34,324 nucleotides of DNA from Clostridium vincentii (GCF_002995745.1 NZ_PVXQ01000037.1:1-34324); one strand, 5' to 3'. Shown: positions 16,090 to 25,061, counted from the first letter of the stretch. The notes: generated by a model not told the origin, from the letters alone. Program-made: numbers and translations.

Positions 16090-17289
16090 TCAACTTATTA
16101 TTTCTATAGATGGATTTTTAAGAACATTCCTAGCTACCTTTAAAATATCGCCACCTGTTATTTTTTCCATTCCTACTAGCATATTATCATATATCCTAAA
16201 GTCCTGAAACATAACGCTATAGGTTGATAATTCTTTTGCAAGTTGTATGCTTTGCTCTTCTTTAAATAGCTTTTTTATCTTTATACTCTTTATAAACTGA
16301 GCTATCTTCTCTTCATTTAAAATCTCTATATTAGAAATAGCTTCATTAACTATTTCTAATGCCTTATCTACCTTATCCTTTGAAGTAGAAAAATTTATCT
16401 TATAAAGCCTAATGTGTTTTTCATGTCTAATTTTAGTTAACACATCATAGACTAATCCATTTTTAGTTCTAAGGGAAGAAAATAGCACAGAGTTTATTCC
16501 TTCTCCAAAATATTCATTAAAAATTCTTAGAGCTTTCATTTCCATCTCGCTCAAATCATTTATAGGAAAAACAATCTGCAGCTTACAAGTATTTGTATTA
16601 TCGCTCATATTCCTGTAAATTCCTACAAGCGGAACTTCATCCTTCTCTATAGCTGGCTGTACATTTTTTTTCTTCCAATCAGAAAAATATTTTTCTATTA
16701 TCTGCTTAACCTCTTCAAAACTCAAGGACGATACCACAGCAATGGAAGTATTTCCTGGAGAATAATAGGTTTTGTAAAAATTTTCAATGTCCTCTATTTT
16801 AATTTTCTTTAAGCTTTCTATATCTCCTATTATAGGATACTTCAATCTATTATATCTAAAGGTATTAAAAAGGAGCTTGTCCTCACAGTATTGGTCAAGC
16901 TCCTCATCCCATTCTTTTAATTCTTCAACTATAACATCCATTTCTTCTTTAAATCCCTCAAAAGGGAAGGCGGCATTTATTAAAAGATCCGAAAAAATCT
17001 CTACACCTTTATCTAACTCTTCCCCAAGCAAAGTACCATAATAAATCACATAGGGATAGTTAGTCATGGCATTATGAAATCCAAATAATTTACTTAATTC
17101 TTCATTTATTTGGTCCTCACTTCTCTTTTTAGTGCCCTTATAAACCATATGTTCAGTTGCATGAGCTAGTCCTAAAATTTCACCATCTTGAGCTGCTCCA
17201 GCCTCTAAACCTATGGAAATAGATGTGAGCTGTGAAGTTCCCTTAGAATATATTAGCTTAATTCCATTATCTAATATAAACTCTTTCAT
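16090..17289 (-). CDS. M16 (insulinase-like) zinc peptidase beside the SCIFF maturase
   Basis: A 399-residue M16 peptidase. The inverted zinc motif HATEH (residues 43-47) is intact, with a downstream Glu-rich segment EELKEWDEEL (about residue 118) holding the third ligand. The second half (about 200-399) is the inactive M16 repeat. Its start is three bases after the scfB stop, and it continues directly into the decarboxylase gene. Given its position it is a good candidate for trimming the SCIFF leader after crosslinking, as M16-type proteases do in other RiPP pathways. That role is inferred from position. No signal peptide is seen, so it acts in the cytoplasm. Confidence 0.85.
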   Translation of the reverse strand: MKEFILDNGIKLIYSKGTSQLTSISIGLEAGAAQDGEILGLAHATEHMVYKGTKKRSEDQINEELSKLFGFHNAMTNYPYVIYYGTLLGEELDKGVEIFSDLLINAAFPFEGFKEEMDVIVEELKEWDEELDQYCEDKLLFNTFRYNRLKYPIIGDIESLKKIKIEDIENFYKTYYSPGNTSIAVVSSLSFEEVKQIIEKYFSDWKKKNVQPAIEKDEVPLVGIYRNMSDNTNTCKLQIVFPINDLSEMEMKALRIFNEYFGEGINSVLFSSLRTKNGLVYDVLTKIRHEKHIRLYKINFSTSKDKVDKALEIVNEAISNIEILNEEKIAQFIKSIKIKKLFKEEQSIQLAKELSTYSVMFQDFRIYDNMLVGMEKITGGDILKVARNVLKNPSIEIIS

Positions 17290-17292
17290 TTT

Positions 17293-18660
17293 TTACTCTC
17301 CTAAAGCTTCAGCTTTAAGTGCAATTGCACACTCAATTCTCTTCTTTTGTAGTTTGCATCCTATTTCATAAGGAATTTTCATATCTCCACTAAAGTTAAC
17401 ATTATTAGCTTGGCAGCCACCGCTACAATAGAATCTAGCCCAACACTTTTTACAGGTTGGCTTATTGTAAATATGAGCCTCTTTGAATTTTTTAGACATT
17501 TCCGAGTCAAAGCTGTCATCATATATACTTCCTAATTTATATTCTTCCTTACCAACAAATTGGTGACAAGGGTATACATCCCCTTGAGGAGTTATTGCTA
17601 CATATTCAAATCCAGCACCACAGCCTGAAATTCTCTTATATATACAAGGACCGCCTTGAAGATCTATGTTAAAGTGATAAAAATTGAATTCATCTTTGCC
17701 TTCTTTTCTTCTAGCTCTCATATCATCATATAATTTATCATAATTAGCAAATATAGTAGGTATGTCTTCTTCCCTTAGAGCTAATGGACTCTCAGGATCA
17801 AGAACAACTGGCTCAATAGAAATTTCTCTAAATCCTTCATTAACCATAGCCATTACATCTTCATAGAAATCTGTATTTGCGCGAGTAAATGTTCCTCGTA
17901 CAAAGTAAGTTTTCCCCTTAGTTCTCTTGCTTATCATCTTCTTGATATTTGGAACTATATCGTCATAAGAACCACTTCCATCTGGTTTAATTCTAACGTT
18001 ATCATTAACTTCTTTCCTTCCATCTAAAGAAAGAATTATATTTACCATTTCCTTATCCATGTAATCCATCATTTCATCTGTTAAAAGAGTAGCATTAGTA
18101 GTCATGGTAAATCTAATAGTCTTACCCCACTTCTTCTCATTATCCCTTGCATATTTAATTACTTCCTTTAAAGTGTCCATAATCATAGTTGGTTCTCCAC
18201 CAAATAAATCTACCTCTATGTTTTTTCTTGGACCACTTCTCTTAATAACATAATCAATAGCCTTTTTAGCTATTTCTAAAGTCATTACACCTTTGTGTCC
18301 ATGGTATTCACCCTCATCAGCAAAACAATATTTACATCTTAGGTTACATCCATGAATTACGTTTAGGCAAATTGCCTTTATATAATCTCTATCATCCATT
18401 GAACTATTAGCTATATCCTCATATTGATCTTTAGAATATATTACTCCATCCTCAGCAAGCTCTTGAATTTCATCATAAGCCTCTGAAAGTTGTTCTGAAT
18501 CATACTTATCACTAAGGTCTTCTAAAATTTCAGTCTTTGGTTTTATTTGATCATCTTCTAATATGTCATAAACAAGCTTGTCTACTATATGAACCGCTCC
18601 TGAATTTACATCTAAAACATAATAGTTTTCACCTTGTTTAAATTTATGTATTAACGCCAT
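17293..18660 (-). CDS. scfB: SCIFF ranthipeptide maturase, radical SAM/SPASM
   Basis: A 455-residue radical SAM enzyme that installs thioether crosslinks between cysteines and other residues of the SCIFF precursor. An N-terminal RiPP-recognition domain (about residues 1-80) is followed by CNLRCKYC (105-112) and LFGGEP, then a SPASM domain with SGCGAG, DVYPCHQF, CKKCWARFYCSGGC and a last GC before the C-terminus. The ATG at 18660 is preceded by GGAGG with seven bases of spacing. The precursor gene lies 67 bp upstream across a hairpin. Its close paralogue at 6181-7560 shares residue numbering. Confidence 0.93.
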   Translation of the reverse strand: MALIHKFKQGENYYVLDVNSGAVHIVDKLVYDILEDDQIKPKTEILEDLSDKYDSEQLSEAYDEIQELAEDGVIYSKDQYEDIANSSMDDRDYIKAICLNVIHGCNLRCKYCFADEGEYHGHKGVMTLEIAKKAIDYVIKRSGPRKNIEVDLFGGEPTMIMDTLKEVIKYARDNEKKWGKTIRFTMTTNATLLTDEMMDYMDKEMVNIILSLDGRKEVNDNVRIKPDGSGSYDDIVPNIKKMISKRTKGKTYFVRGTFTRANTDFYEDVMAMVNEGFREISIEPVVLDPESPLALREEDIPTIFANYDKLYDDMRARRKEGKDEFNFYHFNIDLQGGPCIYKRISGCGAGFEYVAITPQGDVYPCHQFVGKEEYKLGSIYDDSFDSEMSKKFKEAHIYNKPTCKKCWARFYCSGGCQANNVNFSGDMKIPYEIGCKLQKKRIECAIALKAEALGE

Positions 18661-18680
18661 AGTATTACCTCCAAAATAAT

Positions 18681-18711
18681 AACAGTTCACAGCCTAAAAC
18701 TGTGAACTGTT
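18681..18711 (-). terminator. Perfect hairpin between scfA and scfB (attenuator-like)
   Basis: A 12 bp perfect stem, AACAGTTCACAG with CTGTGAACTGTT, surrounds a seven-base loop. On the minus strand it is followed only by the weak T-rich stretch ATTATTTT, then the scfB ribosome site. It probably gives partial termination or 3' protection so that precursor mRNA exceeds maturase mRNA. Confidence 0.7.
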
Positions 18712-18727
18712 TAAACTGTGCACTATC

Positions 18728-18865
18728 TTAGTTTTCGCACGCTAAATTAGCAACTGTACATGATGTTTTGCAAGCTGATTGACATGAATTAGCGCATTCT
18801 TTACAACCTGGCTTACATAAGCTGTTCTTTATATTTGTTTTATTTACTGTTTTAATGTGTTTCAT
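18728..18865 (-). CDS. scfA: SCIFF ranthipeptide precursor
   Basis: A 45-residue peptide found by reading the gap before scfB. The leader is MKHIKTVNKTNIKNSL, followed by cysteines at 17, 21, 24, 28, 32, 36 and 43, including CANSCQSACKTSC and ending NLACEN. This matches the SCIFF (six cysteines in forty-five residues) family, which is almost universal in clostridia and acts upstream of the maturase as substrate. The ATG at 18865 follows an AAGGTGG ribosome site. In relatives the mature ranthipeptide has been linked to quorum-type regulation. The peptide is expected to be crosslinked by scfB. Confidence 0.95.
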   Translation of the reverse strand: MKHIKTVNKTNIKNSLCKPGCKECANSCQSACKTSCTVANLACEN

Positions 18866-18896
18866 TGCTTATAACCACCTTCCTTATTCTCATGAT

Positions 18897-18925
18897 ATTA
18901 TACCATAGTTGGTATATACATGAAA
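18897..18925 (-). promoter_or_regulatory. scfA promoter with palindrome over the -10
   Basis: On the minus strand, -35-like TTTCAT (18925-18920) and -10 TATAAT (18902-18897) are 17 bp apart. An inverted repeat TATACCA-ACTA-TGGTATA (18916-18899) overlaps the -10 and could be an operator. It is unlike the shared TTGnCA palindrome, so the SCIFF operon seems to be under separate control. Confidence 0.55.
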
Positions 18926-19000
18926 CATACTTTAAAATTTTCTCTCTACTAATTATATTAACCAAACCTTGGGATATGCTAGCTTTATTTTTGGTGTGCC

Positions 19001-20209
19001 TTAAGCTTCTAGACTCTCTTTAAGTATTCTGCTTGCATAATCCATCGCATTTTGAAGATTCGCTACATTCTTTCCTCCACCTTGAGCAAGAGCTGGACTT
19101 CCGCCACCCTTTCCATCAATTAGAGAAATTGAATCCTTTAATAAATTACCCATATTGACATTTTTTAAATTCTTAGAGCATCCAAATAAAAGATTAGCCT
19201 TATCACTATCCTTTGTTGCAAAAAGAATAACTATATTATCCTCTAAAGTTAACTTGTCTGATAGCCTATTTAAGAATTTCATATTTTCACCATCATAAAT
19301 TTTATTTATAAGAGTTATCTCTCCTATTTTTTCGCCCTTATCTACTAAATCTTTAGTTTCAAATTCTGCTAAGGCTATTTTTATTTTTTTATTTTCTTCC
19401 CGAACTTCATTGAAACTATTTTTCAAGCTAGCTAAACTCTTTACAGTCTCATCTGCTCCGGTACTTAATCCTATACATAATTCATCTAATATATTAGACC
19501 TATTTAAGAATTCCTCAACTGCTCTATTTCCTGCAAGAAAAAACACTCTTGTATTACCTTTATGCTTTTCTACTCCCTTAATTTTAATCATTTGAAGTTC
19601 TAGAGTAGTTCCTGGATGAACTCCACAACAAGCATTAATATCCAAACCTTCTATCTTTACAACGCTAATACTTTCATCACTAGTTGCAAGTTCACGTCTA
19701 AGCCCCATAGCTTTTGCTTCTTTTCTATTAGTTATAAGAAAAGTTACCTTATGATTTTCTCCAATAGCTTTATTTGCAGCTTTCTCTGCCTTAATTATTT
19801 GCTCCTGTTGAATATGCCCAACTATATCTACATAACTTATGTCTTTTCCTAAATGAATTCCTGCAGTATTTGTATTGAAAATACTAAAGAAGCAACCTGA
19901 AAGAACGTGTTGTCCTAAATGTTGTTGCATTCCATCTAATCTATTTTCCCAATCAATTTTACAGATTACATTTTCTAAATTCTTTGGTTTTGTGTCTACT
20001 ACATGATAGATATTTTCTCCTTCTTCTATCATATCAATTACCTTTGCTCCATCTATAAAACCGGTATCCGACCCTTGTCCTCCACCACCTGGAAAAAAGG
20101 CTGTTTTATCTAGAAGTAAAAGAAGCTTGCCTTCCTCTTCTTTTACTTCAACTATATTTGCTGTAAATTCCTTTATGTACTGATCTTTATAAAATAATTT
20201 TTCTGTCAT
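19001..20209 (-). CDS. Alanyl-tRNA editing protein, AlaX-L type with DHHA1 domain
   Basis: A 402-residue stand-alone editing protein that hydrolyses mischarged alanyl-tRNA. The N-terminal part has TAFFPGGGGQGSDTG (about residues 36-50), and the zinc-site motif HLGQH (about 97-101) is paired with ACCGVHPGT (about 193-201). The C-terminal DHHA1 domain includes KGGGSPALAQGGG (about 368-380). It is the long form of the family. GGTGAAGT precedes the ATG. It lies upstream of scfA on the same strand, but scfA has its own promoter. Confidence 0.88.
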   Translation of the reverse strand: MTEKLFYKDQYIKEFTANIVEVKEEEGKLLLLLDKTAFFPGGGGQGSDTGFIDGAKVIDMIEEGENIYHVVDTKPKNLENVICKIDWENRLDGMQQHLGQHVLSGCFFSIFNTNTAGIHLGKDISYVDIVGHIQQEQIIKAEKAANKAIGENHKVTFLITNRKEAKAMGLRRELATSDESISVVKIEGLDINACCGVHPGTTLELQMIKIKGVEKHKGNTRVFFLAGNRAVEEFLNRSNILDELCIGLSTGADETVKSLASLKNSFNEVREENKKIKIALAEFETKDLVDKGEKIGEITLINKIYDGENMKFLNRLSDKLTLEDNIVILFATKDSDKANLLFGCSKNLKNVNMGNLLKDSISLIDGKGGGSPALAQGGGKNVANLQNAMDYASRILKESLEA

Positions 20210-20337
20210 ACTTCACCTCTATAATTTATTAATCTATGAATATTATATCACTCTTTGATTTGATTTCTTATTTATTTTATATAGTCTATTTCTATGTGAT
20301 ATATACATTATACCAATATCAATGTTATAATTTGTAT

Positions 20338-20430
20338 ATTATTGAAAAATATAATCATATTATTATTCCAATATTATTTATATCTTTAGGAATTTTTATT
20401 CTTTTGGAAAGTGGAACTATAAGTTTTATT
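20338..20430 (+). pseudogene. Remnant of a CadD-like transporter C-terminus
   Basis: The frame entering the next gene reads IIEKYNHIIIPILFISLGIF and then ILLESGTI. This resembles the last membrane helix of CadD-family cadmium-resistance transporters. No start, no ribosome site and no other CadD helix is visible upstream, so about 30 residues of a decayed gene remain. The frame happens to be open into the flavodoxin gene. The call rests on a short match. Confidence 0.45.
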
Positions 20431-20481
20431 TATGAATTTTTTTTACATTGCATAGTAATCTATAATAGGAAGGATTTTTAT

Positions 20482-21279
20482 ATGGATAATAATAAATTAC
20501 TAATCTTATATCATTCAGGAGCTGGAAGCACTAAAACACTTTCAGAAATTTACTTTGAAAAGTTAAATTCATATTTTGTAGATATAAATTCAATTGATTT
20601 GGAGTATGATTATACAAAACTTGAGAACTACGATTTTTTAATTTTTGCTTTTCCTACATATCACTGTAGTCCTTCTCCTTCTATGATGGAATTCATTAAT
20701 AACATGCCAGTCTTTAATGAACCAAAGAAGGCTTTTGCATTCACTACATATGGTCTGTACAGCGGAAACACCTTAAGAGAATTCATTAATACATGTTCAT
20801 CCAAAAATATAAATATAAATGGATATTCAGGCTATAGAGCACCTGCTACTGATGGGGCACTACTTCTACCCCCAGTATCTTTTATGTTTAGTTATGAAAA
20901 AAATATAACTACTAAAATAATGGCAGATATAAAAAAAATAGATGCTATTATAAAAAGTGATGCTAATACAGTTAAATGCCCTTCATTTAAATTATATACA
21001 ATATTAAATTATCCTAATAAAATTTTAGGTAAAGCACATAAGCACAAATTGAAATTATTAAAAGAAAACTGTGTAAATTGCAACAAGTGTGTTAATGATT
21101 GTATAAGAAAATGCTGGACAAAGATTGGAGTATATCCTCAATTTAAAGTAGACAACTGTGAATTTTGCTTTAAGTGTATACATCATTGCCCTAATGGTGC
21201 AATAGTCTTATCTGAGAAAACTCAAAAAAAGATTAAACTTAATGAAAAATTCTATAGTAAATTAAAGGAGAAAATATGA
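20482..21279 (+). CDS. EFR1-type flavodoxin plus 4Fe-4S ferredoxin protein
   Basis: A 265-residue two-part protein. The N-terminal flavodoxin-like domain has LILYHSGAGSTKTLSE as its FMN phosphate loop (about residues 6-21) and FAFPTYHCSPSPSM. The C-terminal part carries two 4Fe-4S motifs, CVNCNKCVNDC (about 197-207) and CEFCFKCIHHCP (about 227-238). It is likely an electron carrier. I chose the ATG at 20482, which has AGGAAGG upstream. The longer frame back to 20236 adds only the CadD-like remnant. Confidence 0.82.
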   Translation: MDNNKLLILYHSGAGSTKTLSEIYFEKLNSYFVDINSIDLEYDYTKLENYDFLIFAFPTYHCSPSPSMMEFINNMPVFNEPKKAFAFTTYGLYSGNTLREFINTCSSKNININGYSGYRAPATDGALLLPPVSFMFSYEKNITTKIMADIKKIDAIIKSDANTVKCPSFKLYTILNYPNKILGKAHKHKLKLLKENCVNCNKCVNDCIRKCWTKIGVYPQFKVDNCEFCFKCIHHCPNGAIVLSEKTQKKIKLNEKFYSKLKEKI

Positions 21280-21348
21280 TTTTGAAATAGATTATGAGTA
21301 TAAATCATTGAAATTACTATTAATTAATGATAAAAAGGAGGATGAATA

Positions 21349-21864
21349 ATGGAAATTACAATACGCTATGCAAAAAAAGAAGATTCAGAAACTATAAGTA
21401 ATATCTATGCTTCAAGCTGGAAAATTGCTTATAAAGGAATTGTACCAGAGAAATATTTATCTGAATTATCCAATGATTTTTGGGCTTCTAACTTTATAGA
21501 TTGGATTACAACTAGCAAAATGAAAGTTAAATTAATATCTGCCTATAATATAGTAGTTGGTGCTATTGCTTATGGAAATTCAAGAGATGAAAAGTATCCA
21601 AGATATGGAGAAATTATTTCATTTTATCTCTACCCAGATTATTATAGAAGAGGCTTAGGAACAATGTTAATTGATTCAGCAATTAAAGATATAATAAAAG
21701 ATGGATATAAAAATTGTTTCCTCTGGGTATTGGCTGAAAACAAAAGTGCACGTAAATTTTATGAGAATCATGGATTTAAATGTACCCCTGATTTATTTTA
21801 TATTGATATTATGGGTAAGCAGTTAACCGATATAAGGTATGTACTGGATTTAGTAAGAGTTTAG
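21349..21864 (+). CDS. GNAT family N-acetyltransferase
   Basis: A 171-residue GNAT enzyme using acetyl-CoA on an unknown small molecule or protein. The acetyl-CoA loop is RRGLGT within YYRRGLGTMLIDSAIKD (about residues 101-117), and the C-terminal ENKSARKFYENHGFK (about 130-144) is the usual motif B. AAAAAGGAGGATGAATA precedes the ATG. It lies 69 bp after the flavodoxin-ferredoxin gene and may share its transcript. Confidence 0.87.
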   Translation: MEITIRYAKKEDSETISNIYASSWKIAYKGIVPEKYLSELSNDFWASNFIDWITTSKMKVKLISAYNIVVGAIAYGNSRDEKYPRYGEIISFYLYPDYYRRGLGTMLIDSAIKDIIKDGYKNCFLWVLAENKSARKFYENHGFKCTPDLFYIDIMGKQLTDIRYVLDLVRV

Positions 21865-21895
21865 TTGAAATCTAATTTAAAGCAGGTAATCTATA

Positions 21896-22030
21896 ATGAA
21901 ACTGATTTGGAAAGGAAAATTTACAAATGAAGAACAATTATTTACGGGAAATCTCCCAGATAATGCTGCAATACAAATGCCTAAAAATTCAAAAAATCAT
22001 AATGTACTTTTTCCTATAACTTTGCACTAA
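21896..22030 (+). pseudogene. Short fragment of a DUF3267-like protein
   Basis: A 44-residue frame begins MKLIWKGKFTNEEQLFTGNL, like the N-terminus of DUF3267 metalloprotease-like membrane proteins, but stops at LHPF-type sequence (ending FPITLH) before the first membrane segment or the HExxH motif. An AGCAGGT stretch lies ahead of the ATG but is not a strong ribosome site. It is most likely the stub left after a deletion. Confidence 0.5.
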
Positions 22031-22097
22031 AATAATAACTTCTTAATACAATATATAATATTATAAGTTGTATTTTAAACTTGAAATGAGGTATAAA

Positions 22098-23564
22098 ATG
22101 ATAATTAAAATGATTTGTGTTTTTGGAATAGCTTTTTTGATTGCTTTTACAGTTGTTATAGTAAAAACTATAATTTTCAAGTCAAAGCAACTTCAAAATA
22201 TTAAACAATCCGAATTTGTAAACTTAGATAGAGCAACTGTAATTGAACATCTTTCTAAAATATTACAATATAATACAGTCTCTAATCAAGATAGTTCATT
22301 AGTACAAAATAATGAGTTTTTGGATTTACAGGCTTACATAAAGACTGCTTTTCCATTAATGCATACTATACTCAAAAGAGATGTATTTAGTGATTATACA
22401 CTCTTTTATACATGGGAAGGTAAAAACAAAGTGTTGGAACCAATATTATTCTCTGGTCATTTAGATGTTGTTCCAGCAATTGAAGAAGCTGAAACCCAGT
22501 GGAAACATCCACCTTTTTCTGGGCATATTGATAACGAATATATCTGGGGAAGGGGAACCCTGGACAATAAGGGACCAGTTATAAGTATTATTGAGTCAAT
22601 TGAGCAACTCTTAAAGGAAGGATTTAAGCCTGATAGAACTATATGTTTTGTATTTACACATGATGAAGAGATTGGTGGCCCAAATGGAGCTAGTGAGATA
22701 GCAAAAATGTTTGAATTAAATAATTTGAAGTTTAACTATATTTTAGACGAGGGTGGGACTATAACTAATGGGATATTTCCTGGAATATCAAAATCTGTAG
22801 CAATGATTGGGATAGCAGAAAAAGGGGCTGTAAATATTGAATTAACCGTCAATCAAATTGGAGGAACTTCTGCTATACCACCTCAAAATACTACTATCGG
22901 TATATTAAGTGAAGCAATATCTAAACTCGAAAAAAATCAGTGTTCTACCATGATTAATGGAGCAACAAAACAAATGTTTGATTATATTGGACGGGAAATG
23001 AAATTTTTAAATAAAAGTTTATTTGCTAACCAATGGATTTTTAGTGGAATGTTAAAAAGACGAATGTCAAAATCTCAAACTACTATTGCATTATTGCGGA
23101 CAACAACAGCCACAACGATGTTCAATGGGGGTATAAAAGTAAATGTATTGCCATCTGAAGCAAAAGCAGTAATAAGTTTTAGGATTATCCAAGGACATAG
23201 TGTGAAGGCTATACTGCGGCATATTGAAAAAACAATAAGTGATAGCAGGGTTAAAGTTAAAATTACAGGCTATTCTGTAGAGCCATCACCGATTTCATCA
23301 GTAGACTCACAAGAATTTAAAGCTATTCAAAAAAGTATAAATGAAGTGTTTTCAGATATTATTGTCACACCATATTTATGGACCGGTGCAACAAATTCAA
23401 AGCACTTTGTTAAATTTACAAATAATATTTATAGATTTAGTCCATTATATATAGACAAAAAAAATTCTCAAAGTATACATGGTGTAAATGAAAAAATCAG
23501 CATAGATAATTTATTGAAATGTATAGAGTTTTATCGAACGTTGATAATTAATTCTACAAAGTAA
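22098..23564 (+). CDS. M20 family zinc peptidase with N-terminal membrane anchor
   Basis: A 488-residue M20/M25/M40 dipeptidase or carboxypeptidase. One N-terminal membrane helix (about residues 3-25) anchors it. Metal ligands are visible as FSGHLDVVP (about 131), GRGTLDNKGP (about 165) and FTHDEEIGGPNG (about 201), with DEGG (about 235) next. A dimerisation insert follows, and a final His lies near SIHGVNEK (about 460). I prefer the ATG at 22098, which has GAGGT six bases ahead. An in-frame TTG at 22068 lacks a site. Confidence 0.82.
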   Translation: MIIKMICVFGIAFLIAFTVVIVKTIIFKSKQLQNIKQSEFVNLDRATVIEHLSKILQYNTVSNQDSSLVQNNEFLDLQAYIKTAFPLMHTILKRDVFSDYTLFYTWEGKNKVLEPILFSGHLDVVPAIEEAETQWKHPPFSGHIDNEYIWGRGTLDNKGPVISIIESIEQLLKEGFKPDRTICFVFTHDEEIGGPNGASEIAKMFELNNLKFNYILDEGGTITNGIFPGISKSVAMIGIAEKGAVNIELTVNQIGGTSAIPPQNTTIGILSEAISKLEKNQCSTMINGATKQMFDYIGREMKFLNKSLFANQWIFSGMLKRRMSKSQTTIALLRTTTATTMFNGGIKVNVLPSEAKAVISFRIIQGHSVKAILRHIEKTISDSRVKVKITGYSVEPSPISSVDSQEFKAIQKSINEVFSDIIVTPYLWTGATNSKHFVKFTNNIYRFSPLYIDKKNSQSIHGVNEKISIDNLLKCIEFYRTLIINSTK

Positions 23565-23619
23565 TTGAAATTTAAGTATAGGATTAAATTGCGATTAATT
23601 TTTTAGCTTGAATACAAAA

Positions 23620-23680
23620 ACAAAACCCCTTTGCTCAAGATTTAATTAATATATTAAATCTTTGTACAGAGGGGTTTTGT
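23620..23680. terminator. Bidirectional composite terminator
   Basis: Outer arms ACAAAACCCCT (23620-23630) and AGGGGTTTTGT (23670-23680) and inner arms AAGATTTAAT and ATTAAATCTT are exact complements. It lies between the convergent M20 peptidase (+) and PaaK-like (-) genes and serves both. Confidence 0.8.
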
Positions 23681-23693
23681 TATTTAAATTACT

Positions 23694-25061
23694 TTATTTA
23701 AATGGAACTATAAGTTTATATTTACCTGTTTTCTTGTCATTCTCTAACTTTGAAACTATTTCCACACTGAATGTAACATCTTTATCAAGTCCTTTTGATT
23801 GAAGTATTTCATTGATTTTTATCTTAATATTATTAATTATATTCTCTTCCTTACCATTGCTAATAGCTTTAATCAGAAGTGAATTCATGCTCGTCTGAAT
23901 AACTTTAATTTTATCAACTCCGTCTACATAAGACCCTCTTATAATAGAAGGATGTATGAATTCCCTTGTTGCATCAGATTTTTCAAACCAAAGGAACTCA
24001 TCTTGTCTTCCTGAAATACTTTTCAAAATTGGGAATGGTGATCCACACTCACAAAGATTATCGTCTAAAATAACTTCATCATTCATTCTATAACGAATTA
24101 AGGGTTGGGTATAATTAAATAAATTTGTTAATATAAGATTTCCAGAATTTCCTGGTAGCACTGGTTTTAACTCTTTATCTACTACCTCGAATTTATATAA
24201 ATCAGTAAATAAGTGAAGCTTATTATGTTCTTGGCACTCACTTGCCATACCTAAAGATTCTGAAGCCGCATAAAGGTTAATAGGCTCAATTCCAAATGCA
24301 TTTTTAATTTCACTTCTCATATGATCATTTAGAACCTCCCCACTACAAAGAATTTTAGTGGGCTTTATATTTATATTACCTTTAAGTTGTTCTTGTGCTA
24401 ACGTAAAAATTCCTGATGCATATCCAGTTAATATTTCAGGTTGAAATTTATCAACTTGTGATCTAATTTCTCCTATTGGGCTATTAATATTAACTGCTAT
24501 TGTTTTAGTAAATAACTTTGGAAGTTCCTTAGTTAAAGATACTCCTGCATAGTTACCATAAACATTTCCAATAAAAGCAACTTTTATTTTAGAAAATAAT
24601 CTAAGTTTTGATTTTGAAGTTCTTTGTATATTTAAAGCTTTAATATAATTCCATTCCTTTAAACTGTATGCAAAAATTCCGACTTCTCCACTAGACCCTG
24701 ATGAGCATATTACATTATAATTATTTTTATATTTTTTATTAACATTTGATGGATTATTAATAAATTCTTCTACGTCTTTCCTTTTCAAAACTTGATCACA
24801 AATTAAATCATCATAATTTTCCATAACTATCTTTTTATCAATAATAGGCAAATCTTCTAATGAAATTTCGTTAATTTTATCAATAGTTATGCCTCTCTCG
24901 CCATAGTAATTTTTATAAAATTTAGAATGTGTTAATGCATGTGCTAATAATTTCTTAAACTTCTTTTCTTGAAGAAGTTTAAGTTCATGAGAGCTAAGCT
25001 TTTGATTTTTATTTAATTCATTTATTTTCATAAATAAATCAATATATTTTATACTATTCAT
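23694..25061 (-). CDS. PaaK/CapK-like adenylate-forming enzyme
   Basis: A 455-residue member of the phenylacetate-CoA ligase-like family. The nucleotide loop is SSGSSGEVG (about residues 119-127), the adenine-binding motif NLYAASESLG (about 263-272) is visible, and PLIRYRMNDEVILDD plus a CECG pair follow near 324. Such enzymes activate carboxylates with ATP, sometimes in capsule or natural-product assembly. The substrate is unknown and no partner gene lies alongside. The ATG has an AGGTGTTTT site upstream. Confidence 0.8.
   Translation of the reverse strand: MNSIKYIDLFMKINELNKNQKLSSHELKLLQEKKFKKLLAHALTHSKFYKNYYGERGITIDKINEISLEDLPIIDKKIVMENYDDLICDQVLKRKDVEEFINNPSNVNKKYKNNYNVICSSGSSGEVGIFAYSLKEWNYIKALNIQRTSKSKLRLFSKIKVAFIGNVYGNYAGVSLTKELPKLFTKTIAVNINSPIGEIRSQVDKFQPEILTGYASGIFTLAQEQLKGNINIKPTKILCSGEVLNDHMRSEIKNAFGIEPINLYAASESLGMASECQEHNKLHLFTDLYKFEVVDKELKPVLPGNSGNLILTNLFNYTQPLIRYRMNDEVILDDNLCECGSPFPILKSISGRQDEFLWFEKSDATREFIHPSIIRGSYVDGVDKIKVIQTSMNSLLIKAISNGKEENIINNIKIKINEILQSKGLDKDVTFSVEIVSKLENDKKTGKYKLIVPFK

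Noticed and set aside
18681..18711. Ordinary full terminator ending the scfA transcript
   Set aside because: The T-run is weak and scfB has no separate promoter that I can see, so partial read-through is more likely.
20236..20481. N-terminal membrane extension of the flavodoxin-ferredoxin protein
   Set aside because: There is no ribosome site at 20236, while AGGAAGG stands before the ATG at 20482. The extension resembles a CadD remnant.
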